Shown one piece after another: positions 7,761 to 15,866 of a stretch of 64,000 bases of DNA. This stretch comes from JAFGJU01 sp964570935. GTDB taxonomy: Bacteria; Eisenbacteria; RBG-16-71-46; JAFGJU01. The translations under genes and the position numbers were made by a program. The notes under the pieces were generated by a model, which ran no database searches, was not told the origin of the DNA, and worked only from the letters and a program-made list of their open reading frames with translations. Each line of letters opens with the position of its first letter. Position 1 is the first letter of the stretch. Location: the NCBI GenBank assembly GCA_964570935.1, contig CAZMZP010000077.1, forward strand, positions 1 through 64,000, written 5' to 3'.

Positions 7761-9140
7761 TCAGCGCACTGGTCTTTTCACGAAACGACCGGCCCCTCTC
7801 CGCACGTCCAGCTTGCCGTCGGCAAACACCACCTTGCCGCCGACGACAGTCCTGGCGACCCTCCCCTTCACTTTGAAGCCTTCGAATATGTTCCTGTCGC
7901 ATCTGTGGTGGTGCGTCGCGGCGGAGATGACGCCCTCTCCGGAAGGGTCGTAGACCACGAGGTCGGCGTCGGCGCCCGGAACGAGTGAACCCTTTCTGGG
8001 ATACAGCCCGAATATCCGCGCGGGCCGCGTCGCGACGAGGTCCACGAACCTGTTAAGGTCCATCCTGCCGGCGCGCACTCCGTAACTGTAGAGGAGCTGG
8101 AGGCGGTTCTCCACGCCCGCCGCGCCGTTGGGGATCTTTGTGAAGTCGGCCCGGCCCATCTCTTTCTGTCCCTTCTGGAGGAACGGACAGTGGTCGGTGC
8201 CGACCGTGTCGAAGATACCCGCGCGGATGCCGCCCCACAGGGCGTCCTGGTGGCCCTCCGGCCTGATCGGCGGAGACATCACGTAGGCGGCTCCCTCGAA
8301 GTCGGGCTTGTCGTACACCCGGTCGTCCAGCAGAAGGTACTGCGGGCAAGTCTCCGCGTAGACTTCCTGGCCGCGCAACCTGGCCTGCGTGACGGCCTCG
8401 AGGGATTCCCGGCATGTCATGTGAACGACGTACAGTCGCTGCTCGGCCACGCGGGCCAGCGCTATGGCGCGTCCTGTCGCCTCGCCCTCCACGAAGCTCG
8501 GCCTCGACACCGGGTGGTAGCGCGGGTCGGTCTTGCCCTCGGAGATCAGTTTCTTCTGGAGAGCGGCCACGATGTCGCCGTGCTCGCAGTGGACCATCGT
8601 GAGGCCGCCCGCGTCACGCGTGGCGGTCATGATTTGAATCAGCTCGGCGTCGTCCACGCCGATGGCTCCCTTGTATGCCATGAAGCTCTTGAACGAGGTG
8701 ATGCCCCTCTCGCGCACGCATTCCGCGATCTCGGCGGCCGTCCGGTCCCCGAACCACGTCACCGCCATGTGTAGGGCGTAGTCGGTCACGGCCTTCTCCG
8801 CCTTCTTGAGCCACATCTCAAGACCTTCCAGGAGCGACTGTCCCCTGCCGGGGCACGCGAGGTCGATGATCGTGGTCGTCCCGCCAGCCACGGCCGCGGC
8901 CGTACCCGTCTCGAAATCGTCCGACGCCTGGGTGCCCATGAAAGGGAGTTCCATGTGAGTGTGAGGGTCCACTCCGCCGGGGAAAACGAGGGCCCCGGCC
9001 GCGTCGATGACTTCGTCCGCGGAGCTCTGCTTCTCAAGACTGGAACCCACGGCCGCTATCTTGCCGTCGGCGCAGTACACGTCGCCCGTGAAACGCTCGG
9101 ACGCGGTGACGATTTCGCCGTGTCTGACCAGAAGACCCAT
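7761..9140 (-). CDS. hydA: Dihydropyrimidinase (D-hydantoinase family)
   Basis: A 459-residue cyclic amidohydrolase that opens dihydrouracil or dihydrothymine to the N-carbamoyl-beta-amino acid. Metal ligands are visible in order: H60 and H62 (DPHTH), the lysine expected to be carboxylated, K151 (ITSFKSFMAYKG), H184 (VHCEH) and H240 (YVVHMT), with the aspartate in TVGTDHCPF. The length and the C-terminal GADADLVVYDP segment fit dihydropyrimidinase rather than dihydroorotase or allantoinase. The ATG is preceded by AAAGGGAG. The aminotransferase starts 27 bases downstream. Its product would need a beta-ureidopropionase, which is absent from this operon. Confidence 0.94.
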   Translation of the reverse strand: MGLLVRHGEIVTASERFTGDVYCADGKIAAVGSSLEKQSSADEVIDAAGALVFPGGVDPHTHMELPFMGTQASDDFETGTAAAVAGGTTTIIDLACPGRGQSLLEGLEMWLKKAEKAVTDYALHMAVTWFGDRTAAEIAECVRERGITSFKSFMAYKGAIGVDDAELIQIMTATRDAGGLTMVHCEHGDIVAALQKKLISEGKTDPRYHPVSRPSFVEGEATGRAIALARVAEQRLYVVHMTCRESLEAVTQARLRGQEVYAETCPQYLLLDDRVYDKPDFEGAAYVMSPPIRPEGHQDALWGGIRAGIFDTVGTDHCPFLQKGQKEMGRADFTKIPNGAAGVENRLQLLYSYGVRAGRMDLNRFVDLVATRPARIFGLYPRKGSLVPGADADLVVYDPSGEGVISAATHHHRCDRNIFEGFKVKGRVARTVVGGKVVFADGKLDVRRGAGRFVKRPVR

Positions 9141-9210
9141 TTCGACACTCCCTTTCGTGGTAAGAGGCGGTCACCCAGGCGGCCGCGACCCGCTCCCCGC
9201 CTCTCCGCGC

Positions 9211-10665
9211 CTAGTTCCATCTGGAAATAACGACACGCCTTTCGGTGAAGAACTGTATGCAATCCCGGCCGTGCGCCTTCAGGTCGCCGAAAAACGAACC
9301 CTTCGACCCGCCGAACGGGAAGAAAGCCATGGGCGCGGCGACTCCGATGTTGATGCCAATCATGCTGATGCCGACGTCGTACACGAACTGCCTCGCCGAC
9401 GCGCCGCTGCGTGTGAATATGGACGTGGCGTTGCCGTACTCGGACTGATGGATGATTCCGAGCGCTTCCTTGAGGTCGGCCACGCGGGCGAGGCCGGCCA
9501 CGGGGCCGAATATCTCCTCACTGGCGATGGCCATCGAGGTAGTCACGTTCTCGAATATCGTCGGGCCGACGAACTGACCGCGCGGGAGACGCTCCACTTT
9601 CGCGCCCCGGCCGTCCAGAAGGAGCTTCGCGCCTTCCTTCAACCCGGACTCGATGTAGGCGAGGACTTTTTCCTTGTGCTTCCTGGAGACCACCGGTCCC
9701 ATCCCGACTCCAGGCTCGAGGCCGTTGCCGAGGACGAGCCTTCCCGCGGCCTGCACGAATTTCTCCCGGAACACCGGGTAGACGTCACCCACACACAGGA
9801 TGACGCTGCCGGCCAGACAACGCTCGCCCGCGCATCCGAAGCAGGAATCGATGAGCGCCGCGACGGCCGCGTCCACGTCGGCGTCCGGCATCACGACGAT
9901 GAAGTTCTTCGCCCCGCCCAGAGCCTGGACGCGCTTGCCGCGTGCGGAGGCGGCGGAGTAGATGTATTTCGCCACAGGACTGGAGCCCACGAACGAGATG
10001 CCCGAGACGTCAGGACTCTCTATGAGGGCGTCCACGGCTTCCTTAGCGCCGTTGACGAGGTTGACAACGCCCGGAGGGAACTTCACTTCTTCGATGAGCT
10101 CGAAGATGCGCTTCTGCGAGAGGGGACATTGCTCCGAGGGCTTCACGACGAAGGTGTTTCCGCACGCGACGGCGTGAGGAAGAAACCAGAGCGGCACCAT
10201 CGCGGGGAAGTTGAACGGCGTCACGCACGCGAATACTCCGAGCGGCTGCCGCACAGCGGCGCAGTCTATGCCGTCCGCGATGTCTTCGAGGGTCTCGCCC
10301 ATCATCAACGAGGGGATCCCGGCCGCGACTTCGACGTTCTCTATTCCCCTGCGCACGCTCCCCCGCGCCTCTGGCAGGGTCTTTCCGTTTTCCTCAACCA
10401 CGATGCGCGAGATTTCCTCGAAGTGCTCCTCCAGGACGTTCTTCAGCCTGAAGAAGTAGCGCGCGCGCTGGAGCGGGGGCGTTCTCCTCCATGCCGGGAA
10501 GGCTTTCTTCGCGCATGCGACAGCGCGGTCCACTTCCACTCTGGAGGCCAGGGGCACCCGCGCGAGCACCTCGTCAGTGGCGGGGTTGCGCACGTCCAGA
10601 ACCTGCGCGGACGCCGAGTCCACCCACTGCCCATCCATGAAATTGCGAATAGTCTGAACAGACAT
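9211..10665 (-). CDS. mmsA: CoA-acylating (methyl)malonate-semialdehyde dehydrogenase
   Basis: The 484-residue aldehyde dehydrogenase matches the MmsA/IolA group, which converts malonate or methylmalonate semialdehyde with CoA and NAD to acetyl- or propionyl-CoA and CO2. Diagnostic segments are NFMDGQWVDS at the N-terminus, FACVTPFNFPAMVPLWF (cofactor pocket), GISFVGSSPVAKYIY, QALGGAKNF, and the nucleophile C283 in GCAGERCLAGS. Lack of the general-base glutamate of ordinary ALDHs in the LGGAKN segment is typical of this CoA-dependent group. AGAGAGGG lies five bases before the ATG. It is the first gene of the operon and completes uracil/thymine carbon flow to CoA esters. Confidence 0.94.
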   Translation of the reverse strand: MSVQTIRNFMDGQWVDSASAQVLDVRNPATDEVLARVPLASRVEVDRAVACAKKAFPAWRRTPPLQRARYFFRLKNVLEEHFEEISRIVVEENGKTLPEARGSVRRGIENVEVAAGIPSLMMGETLEDIADGIDCAAVRQPLGVFACVTPFNFPAMVPLWFLPHAVACGNTFVVKPSEQCPLSQKRIFELIEEVKFPPGVVNLVNGAKEAVDALIESPDVSGISFVGSSPVAKYIYSAASARGKRVQALGGAKNFIVVMPDADVDAAVAALIDSCFGCAGERCLAGSVILCVGDVYPVFREKFVQAAGRLVLGNGLEPGVGMGPVVSRKHKEKVLAYIESGLKEGAKLLLDGRGAKVERLPRGQFVGPTIFENVTTSMAIASEEIFGPVAGLARVADLKEALGIIHQSEYGNATSIFTRSGASARQFVYDVGISMIGINIGVAAPMAFFPFGGSKGSFFGDLKAHGRDCIQFFTERRVVISRWN

Positions 10666-10784
10666 TTGAACCCTCTCTTTTGATTCGTGTTACCCGGCTC
10701 CGACAGCGGCGCAGACCGGTTGTTTAGACCGCCGCGGCACGGCCTTGAGCCAGGGCCGCGACGCCCGCAATGGGGTTTCCACGA

Positions 10785-10813
10785 ATGTTACATCACCGCG
10801 CGTGGCGAGGCAA
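10785..10813 (-). promoter_or_regulatory. Possible promoter of the pyrimidine operon
   Basis: On the minus strand TTGCCT (10813..10808) and TAACAT (10790..10785) are separated by 17 bases; each matches four of six consensus positions. The predicted start near 10778 would give a leader of about 110 bases to mmsA. Moderate support only. Confidence 0.35.
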
Positions 10814-10927
10814 CTGTATCGTCCGCGGAACACGGCGGAGGGGTGGTGACGGACGCACAAACGGCGCCGTAGGACGAGCGGGCGGCGGAAGGGGAAACGA
10901 CGACCGGACGACACGGCCTAAAGAATC

Positions 10928-10975
10928 GGCCCTGCGCAGCTCGGGGAATCGGTTCCCCGAGCACGGCGCAGGGCC
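10928..10975 (-). terminator. Large two-part GC hairpin after the secreted-protein gene
   Basis: Outer arms GGCCCTGCGC/GCGCAGGGCC (10 bp) enclose inner arms CTCGGGGAA/TTCCCCGAG (9 bp) around a TCGG loop. It lies about 70 bases after the stop of the gene at 11048-11737 and before the mmsA promoter. On the minus strand it is followed by GATTCTTTAGG, only a weak T run, so it may be an inefficient terminator or a palindromic repeat. Confidence 0.5.
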
Positions 10976-11047
10976 GCTGTCCCGTGAGAGTCGACCGGCG
11001 AGGTCCGGGCTCTTGGCGCCGGGCCGGCCACTCCAACTGTCGCGTGT

Positions 11048-11737
11048 CTACCTGAACAGGCTCTTTATGCCGCCCCACGTGGTGTTCGACACGGCCGTGG
11101 TCGCGCACGTGATGGACTGAGCGCCGCCCCACTGGGCGCCGCCCACGACCGTCGTGCCGGTGTCATACTCGTTGTGGCAGTTGATGACCCTGTACGTAGC
11201 CAGGTCGGCGTTGTTGACCACGCCCAAGGTGGTCATCCCGGTGCGCGACGATACGTTCATGTAGATGAGATACCCGAGATGATCCTGCCAGTCGTGGCAC
11301 TTCGAGGTTGAGGACGCAAGGCAGGCCGAGGGTTCGCCGGCCGCGGACGGGCCCTTCAGAAAACCGGGGCAAGCGTTCCAGCTCATGAAAGTGATCGCCT
11401 CGCCCGTAGCGAGGACTCCGAACGGCACTCCCAGATACCCGCCCTGTGAGACCGGGGTCTTACAGTCAAGACCCGTGACGGGGCACACCGGCTGGTCCAG
11501 GTTGCCGACGTGCAGCGCCACAACCGCCGAGTAGAAGGCTGACTTGGCGTCGTAACAGTGAATCCCGGCCGGCGGGACGGGAGTGGTGTGCATGCAGATG
11601 TCGCCAGGAAGCGGGGTGGGCACTTCCTCGAACTGCCACAGCTCGAGATACAGCTTGGGCGCCGTGTTTCCGGCAAGAGCCACGGCCGGAATCAGGAAGC
11701 AGCACGCTACGGCAATCGATATCAACAGCCTCTTCAT
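11048..11737 (-). CDS. Secreted protein with C-terminal TWxxIKSxFR motif
   Basis: A 229-residue protein of unrecognised family. It starts MKRLLISIAVACCFLIPAVA, a clear signal peptide with cleavage expected after ALA (about residue 22). The mature part has about a dozen cysteines, several in pairs (CPVTGLDCKTP, CLASSTSKCHDW), suggesting disulfides. The last residues TTWGGIKSLFR are nearly identical in pattern to the end of the unrelated secreted protein at 43307-43894. ATG 11737 is preferred over upstream in-frame starts because it begins the signal peptide; GAGGAG lies ten bases upstream. A probable promoter lies at 11990-12016, giving a leader of about 245 bases. Function unknown. Confidence 0.8.
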   Translation of the reverse strand: MKRLLISIAVACCFLIPAVALAGNTAPKLYLELWQFEEVPTPLPGDICMHTTPVPPAGIHCYDAKSAFYSAVVALHVGNLDQPVCPVTGLDCKTPVSQGGYLGVPFGVLATGEAITFMSWNACPGFLKGPSAAGEPSACLASSTSKCHDWQDHLGYLIYMNVSSRTGMTTLGVVNNADLATYRVINCHNEYDTGTTVVGGAQWGGAQSITCATTAVSNTTWGGIKSLFR

Positions 11738-11989
11738 CTCCACACTTCTCCTCAACTGGGTTGGTTTGGGAACAGGCTTCGTGCCCTCAAGAGCCCCGGC
11801 GTCCCAGTCAACGCGTGAGCCCCGCGGCACGAACCAGAAAACTATTGACTCCAGAATCGGTCGACGGCTCTACTCTCCCCCCTTGAGCCGGTCGAGTTTC
11901 CGGCCAGAGCGCCAACGGGCCGCTCTTCTCGACGTCGATTCAGGTCTTCAAGCACGCATCGGAGAAAAACACTCCAACAACGCGACCAA

Positions 11990-12016
11990 CCTATAGCAAG
12001 GCCCTTCCGGTGTCAA
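11990..12016 (-). promoter_or_regulatory. Possible promoter of the 11048-11737 gene
   Basis: On the minus strand a perfect TTGACA (12016..12011) is followed after only 15 bases by TATAGG (11995..11990). The -35 is consensus but the spacer is short, so confidence is limited. Confidence 0.42.
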
Positions 12017-12137
12017 GAAGAAGTTGCACGGGTGCCCGGACACCGCAGGAGCTTGAGGAACAGGAAGTTAGGCGGTTCGCCTCGCCCGCCCGCTTCGTCC
12101 GCGTACACCTACATGCCCCGCTGGAAGCATTTTATGA

Positions 12138-12166
12138 TTGACTTTCGCCGTAACTGTGCGTATAAT
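12138..12166 (+). promoter_or_regulatory. Near-perfect sigma-70 promoter with a 290-base leader
   Basis: TTGACT (12138-12143), a 17-base spacer and a perfect TATAAT (12161-12166). Transcription should start near 12173, about 290 bases before the GEVED-domain gene at 12466. Confidence 0.8.
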
Positions 12167-12465
12167 ATGCCACTTGGGGTGTTACTTGCTTCCTACCAAA
12201 TGGGGTGCGGCTGGCTTTCCTCCCGGAAGCGCGTCACGCGGCGACCGGTGCGCGGCTGCGGTCCGATGCCCAGTGACCATCCGACGGCGGTGAATGCGGG
12301 ACGGCTTCCCCTACTGATTCCTGACGCGAGTCACGAAGCGATTTTCTCTCAGAGGGGGTGATGCCGAGCACTGCGATAGAGAACGTGCATGGCTAATCTC
12401 CAGTTCCCCTGCATCACTCTCCATTCTGGTACGTGTTGCAGCGACGCTCAGTTTCCGGAGGTCTG

Positions 12466-13671
12466 ATGATGAAGCTTGGAGTTTTGAGGATTTGGACCTT
12501 GGTGATGGCACTGGTCCTGTTGGCGTTCGCGGCACCCGTTCAGGCTCAGCCGCCCGTGTATGACTTCGGGGACGCCCCCGACCCGTCGTTTCCGTCTCTC
12601 ATAACGACGCCCGGACCGTTTCATTCGAACCTGACAGACTGCTTTGTCGGCTGGGCTTCGACCGCCGAAGTGAACGCCCTCATCCCAGACATGGACACCG
12701 ATGACGGCGCTCCGCTCATCTACGCCAACTACGCGAACGGTTCGTGGACCGGCTGGGTGTACGTGCCCATCACCATATCGCCGATGGCAAACCCTCTGCA
12801 GCCCCGCTATCTCAATGTGCTGTTCGACGGCAATTCCAACGGTACGTGGTGTGACGTGGGAGGAGAGTGGATTGTACGTGATTATCCGCTGCCCCGGTAC
12901 GGCGCTGTGCATAACCCCGGACAGACTGTCTGGTACTGCATAGGTGGGTTCAGCTGGGTCAGCATGTACAGCGGCCTCCACTGGCTGCGGACTACCCTGA
13001 CTGACATTCCCATTTCCGCCGCCGGCCTGGTAGGCCAGTTCGGGTGGACCGGCGTGGGCATGAATTTCTCGATCGGCGAGACAGAGGATTGGCTGCTGCG
13101 GTGGTACTACAACCCTCCGAAACCGCCGAATCCACCGGGCCCTCCTCCTCACAACCCGCAGGACCCGTACCCGCCGGCGCCGATTCCCAACTGTAACAAG
13201 ACCGTGTCGGTGTACCAGACTCCGCCGCCGACTCACCGCGGCCACTCGGGCAGCTTCGGCGTTACAGTCGAGAACACGAGCCCGGATCATCCCATCCACA
13301 TAGTCGCAGGGCCGTTTGTTACCGGCCCGAGCGGGAGCCCGATCGACATCGAGATCGAGCCTCTCTACAGCACCGTACTCCTGCCCGGCCAGAAGATAGT
13401 GGCCCCGGCGACCTGGAGCTTCCCGAACCCGGCCCCCAATTCGTCTTCCTGCGATTTCGACGTCGTGGTTGACCCGCAGGGAGTGTACGTGGTGGCCGCC
13501 AACGTGGGCAACTACACCAATGCCACCTCCACGCAGACCACAGGTGGCAGCTTCCTCGATCCCCCGGTGCCGGCGATCAAAGGAATCGCGCTGATTGTCC
13601 TCGTGGCCGGCGTGGGGCTCACGGCTCTGTACTTCATAGTCAGGAGGCGCAGGGTCGCAGTCAACAGCTAG
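12466..13671 (+). CDS. Secreted GEVED-domain protein with C-terminal TM and arginine cluster
   Basis: A 401-residue exported protein. The signal peptide (about residues 1-28) ends PVQAQ. The next 190 residues begin YDFGDAPDP and end FSIGETEDWLLRW, the pattern of GEVED domains in bacterial surface proteins. A proline-rich linker follows (about residues 215-240), then a beta-sandwich-like region. The last 35 residues are VPAIKGIA, a hydrophobic helix and IVRRRR, resembling IPTL-/PEP-CTERM sorting tails processed by exosortase-like enzymes, though the tripeptide is VPA. GGAGG lies four bases before ATG 12466; ATG 12469 (one codon later) is equally possible. A perfect promoter lies upstream and a strong terminator follows. 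Likely surface-exposed; ligand unknown. Confidence 0.85.
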   Translation: MMKLGVLRIWTLVMALVLLAFAAPVQAQPPVYDFGDAPDPSFPSLITTPGPFHSNLTDCFVGWASTAEVNALIPDMDTDDGAPLIYANYANGSWTGWVYVPITISPMANPLQPRYLNVLFDGNSNGTWCDVGGEWIVRDYPLPRYGAVHNPGQTVWYCIGGFSWVSMYSGLHWLRTTLTDIPISAAGLVGQFGWTGVGMNFSIGETEDWLLRWYYNPPKPPNPPGPPPHNPQDPYPPAPIPNCNKTVSVYQTPPPTHRGHSGSFGVTVENTSPDHPIHIVAGPFVTGPSGSPIDIEIEPLYSTVLLPGQKIVAPATWSFPNPAPNSSSCDFDVVVDPQGVYVVAANVGNYTNATSTQTTGGSFLDPPVPAIKGIALIVLVAGVGLTALYFIVRRRRVAVNS

Positions 13672-13702
13672 TGCGCCAAACCAGGCGCGGGAACTCTGAC
13701 CG

Positions 13703-13738
13703 AAGGCGGTGGGCTCAACCCCCACCGCCTTTCTTCTT
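13703..13738 (+). terminator. Rho-independent terminator after the GEVED gene
   Basis: GGCGGTGGG (13705-13713) pairs with CCCACCGCC (13721-13729) across a short loop, followed by TTTCTTCTT. A clear intrinsic terminator 32 bases after the stop. Confidence 0.85.
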
Positions 13739-13764
13739 GTGTTCCGGCCAGGCGCCCATCCCGG

Positions 13765-13793
13765 TTGATTGAATGAGCGCTTCGCTGTAGTAT
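13765..13793 (+). promoter_or_regulatory. Probable promoter of the BNR-like lipoprotein gene
   Basis: TTGATT (13765-13770), 17 bases, TAGTAT (13788-13793). The predicted start near 13800 rules out the most upstream in-frame GTG at 13800 and supports the TTG at 13866. Confidence 0.5.
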
Positions 13794-13865
13794 CTCACGG
13801 TGACTGTGAATGAACCCCGTGGACAACGTGCCCCGCGGAAAACGCGTCCCGCGAAGAGGCGATGC

Positions 13866-15074
13866 TTGTTGCTGACCGACGTGAGGAAGCGCGCGTTGAG
13901 AAACTCCGGCTTGAGACGTTCCCTGGTGAGCGCGGGCAGCGTGGTTGCCCTGCTGCTGGCCGCGGTGTCCTGCAATCCGGGTCAGGAAACGACGGCCCGG
14001 GAATTCGTGTGGTCAGAGGACGAGACTCTCAGCGGGGGCTTTACTTCGGCGTACGTCAGCCCGAACAACGCCCGCTCGCTTTACCTGGAGGCCGGCGGCG
14101 GCGTCCAGGTCGTCTTCACGGGCAACACAGATTTCTACTACGACATCTTTTACGCAAGACGGACGGGCGTCGGGTGGGGACAACGGGAGCAGGTGAGTTT
14201 CACCGGCGCCACATCCTCCACGCCCTGCCTGGCCGTGGATAGCGCCGGAAACCCGTGCGTGGCGTGGTCCGACGGAGACGCCGGACAGTATGACATTCTG
14301 CTCTCACGACGGAAGGGCGGAACGTGGACAGCCGCGGAGAACGTGACCCACGACTCCACGTCTTCCCTTTTTCCTGCCATGGTTGGAGGATGGGACGGGA
14401 CGCTTCACCTAGTCTGGGAAGACCGTTGGGGCGACAAGTCCAGAGTTCTGTATGCCTCCAGTTCCGATTCCGGGTGGTCTAGACCCGTCTGCCTGAGCCG
14501 TGAGGGCACGGATGCAACGGCGCCTGCCATCGCCGCCGCTTCCGGCGGAAAGGTCTGCGCGGTCTGGGCCGAGAGGGAGAAGGCCGGGCAGAACGTGATG
14601 TATCGGGAGCTCTCGGACGGCGAGTGGAAGGGACCGGTGCGACTGAACGACGGCGGGCGCTCCGGCGCCAGGCCGTCCGTGGCGGCCGGGCCGCGCGGGA
14701 GCGTCCACGTGGTGTGGGAGAGCCACCGGTACAAGAATCCGTCCGTGTGCTACCGGCATAAGCGAGGCCGCAGGTGGCAGTCCGAGGCCGAGCTGACCGA
14801 CGGCAGGTCCAGGGCGTTCAGGCCGGCGGTGGCAGCGGGGCCGAGAGGTTCGGTGTACGTCGCGTGGTACGACGACAGATGGGGCGTGCCGCAGGCGGCC
14901 CTGCGCGCGGCGGAAGGCGACAGGTGGGGACTCGTGTCCAGGGTGAACCAGTCATCCGCGCCAACCTATTTTGTTACTATCGAGGTGGACAGGCGCGGAG
15001 ACGCCCATCTGTTGTTCCAGGACAGGCGCAGGGGGACCTACGACGTCTACTACAAGAAGGGCGCAATACGATGA
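13866..15074 (+). CDS. Lipoprotein with sialidase/BNR-like beta-propeller repeats
   Basis: About 402 residues. A lipobox LLAAVSC near residue 36 predicts a lipid-anchored envelope protein. The remainder is built of about six repeats of the form GxVHVVWxDxR...DIxYxRxxGxxW (for example GSVHVVWESHRYKNPSVCYR and GSVYVAWYDDRWGVPQAALR), as in exo-sialidase/BNR-type propellers, but the catalytic arginine triad of true sialidases cannot be assigned. The start was chosen as TTG 13866 because AAGAGG lies six bases upstream and the promoter places transcription start near 13800; GTG 13881 is an alternative. The stop is 13 bases before the kinase-like gene, so the two are probably co-transcribed. Binding role inferred, ligand unknown. 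Confidence 0.8.
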   Translation: MLLTDVRKRALRNSGLRRSLVSAGSVVALLLAAVSCNPGQETTAREFVWSEDETLSGGFTSAYVSPNNARSLYLEAGGGVQVVFTGNTDFYYDIFYARRTGVGWGQREQVSFTGATSSTPCLAVDSAGNPCVAWSDGDAGQYDILLSRRKGGTWTAAENVTHDSTSSLFPAMVGGWDGTLHLVWEDRWGDKSRVLYASSSDSGWSRPVCLSREGTDATAPAIAAASGGKVCAVWAEREKAGQNVMYRELSDGEWKGPVRLNDGGRSGARPSVAAGPRGSVHVVWESHRYKNPSVCYRHKRGRRWQSEAELTDGRSRAFRPAVAAGPRGSVYVAWYDDRWGVPQAALRAAEGDRWGLVSRVNQSSAPTYFVTIEVDRRGDAHLLFQDRRRGTYDVYYKKGAIR

Positions 15075-15087
15075 AAGGAGCATGCGA

Positions 15088-15813
15088 ATGCAGGACAACT
15101 TCGAGGTGATCATTCTGATAGGAAGGCCCGCGGCCGGCAAGAGCGAGGTGATAGACTACCTCAAGAAGACCGAGGTCGAGGCAAGAAAGAAGCGCTTCGG
15201 GATGGGGGCGTTCGAAGAGCTCGACGACTTCCCGTACGTTTGGGAGACTTTCGAGATCGACGACATCCTGTCGAAGCACGGCCGCGAGCGGGTCTTCACT
15301 ACGCCTGACTACTACTTCAAGGACCACTTCGTGTGGAACCTCTTCATAGAGAGGATAAGCCTCGAGTTCGCGAAGAAGCTGGCGCGCGACCCCGATTACC
15401 TCAAGCGCACGACCGCGATAGTCGAGTTCGCCCGCGGAGGAGAGAACGGGTTCGCCGAGGCGTTCTCCTACCTCTCCGACGACATACTGAAGCGGGCGGG
15501 CATCGTGTACATAAAGGTCTCGTACGAGGAATCGTGCAGGAAGAACCGCCGCAGATTCGACCCCAAGCAGGCCGACAGCATTCTGTACCATTCGCTGCCT
15601 GACGAAAAGATGGAGTTCTACTACAAGGCCAACGACTGGGACAGGCTGGCGGGTGGAAACGACGGCTTCATCGAGATAAAGGGGCACAGAGTGCCGTTCG
15701 CCGTCTTCAACAACGAGCCGGAAGTCACTGACAAGCCGGAAGCGCTCGGCAAGGCGCTCGAAGACGTGTTCGCGAGACTCCGGAGGAGAATGAGCGAGAA
15801 GGCGCCGAAATGA
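15088..15813 (+). CDS. P-loop kinase-like NTPase of unknown substrate
   Basis: A 241-residue cytoplasmic protein with an N-terminal Walker A motif, LIGRPAAGKSEVIDYL (residues about 10-25), a typical small-molecule-kinase layout. Other visible features are DFPYVWETFEIDDIL, IVEFARGG and IVYIKVSYEESCRKNRRRF, where the run of arginines could be the lid region. The C-terminal part (KGHRVPFAVFNNEPEVTDKP) resembles the end of nucleoside/adenylylsulfate-kinase-like folds, but I do not recognise the family. ATG 15088 is preferred over ATG 15082 because AAAGGAG is seven bases upstream. Its likely operon partner is the lipoprotein gene. No function is assigned. Confidence 0.78.
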   Translation: MQDNFEVIILIGRPAAGKSEVIDYLKKTEVEARKKRFGMGAFEELDDFPYVWETFEIDDILSKHGRERVFTTPDYYFKDHFVWNLFIERISLEFAKKLARDPDYLKRTTAIVEFARGGENGFAEAFSYLSDDILKRAGIVYIKVSYEESCRKNRRRFDPKQADSILYHSLPDEKMEFYYKANDWDRLAGGNDGFIEIKGHRVPFAVFNNEPEVTDKPEALGKALEDVFARLRRRMSEKAPK

Positions 15814-15832
15814 ACTGAGCTCGTCCCGGAAG

Positions 15833-15862
15833 CCCCGTCGGCCGGCAAGTCGACGGGGTATT
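15833..15862. terminator. Hairpin between convergent genes
   Basis: CCCCGTCG (15833-15840) and CGACGGGG (15851-15858) form a perfect 8-bp stem with a 10-base loop, followed by TATTCGTC. It lies between convergent stops at 15813 and 15867 and may act on both strands, although the T run is poor. Confidence 0.5.
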
Positions 15863-15866
15863 CGTC

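Larger units (their letters stand above)
10666..11047. other. Intergenic region between mmsA operon and secreted-protein gene
   Basis: No credible gene was found. It holds a probable mmsA promoter (10785-10813) and a large GC-rich hairpin (10928-10975). Short open frames on both strands lack ribosome-binding sites and look like chance frames. Confidence 0.6.
11738..12465. other. Divergent regulatory region with two long leaders
   Basis: The 728-base gap separates two divergent secreted-protein genes. It contains two divergent promoters (11990-12016 minus, 12138-12166 plus) and therefore two leaders of about 245 and 290 bases. I tested both leaders by eye for GEMM, cobalamin, TPP and glycine riboswitch signatures and found none. 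A small GNRA-type hairpin (TGAC-GCGA-GTCA) lies in the plus-strand leader near 12325. Open frames here have no ribosome-binding site. Confidence 0.55.

Noticed and set aside
12448..13725. A 425-codon minus-strand frame opposite the GEVED gene
   Set aside because: It runs through the intrinsic terminator and has no start signal; it is a high-GC shadow.
13862..14242. Small gene starting at ATG 13862 with AAGAGG upstream
   Set aside because: It overlaps the lipoprotein gene in another frame, is Arg/Gly-rich and has no recognisable domain; the ribosome-binding site fits TTG 13866 better.
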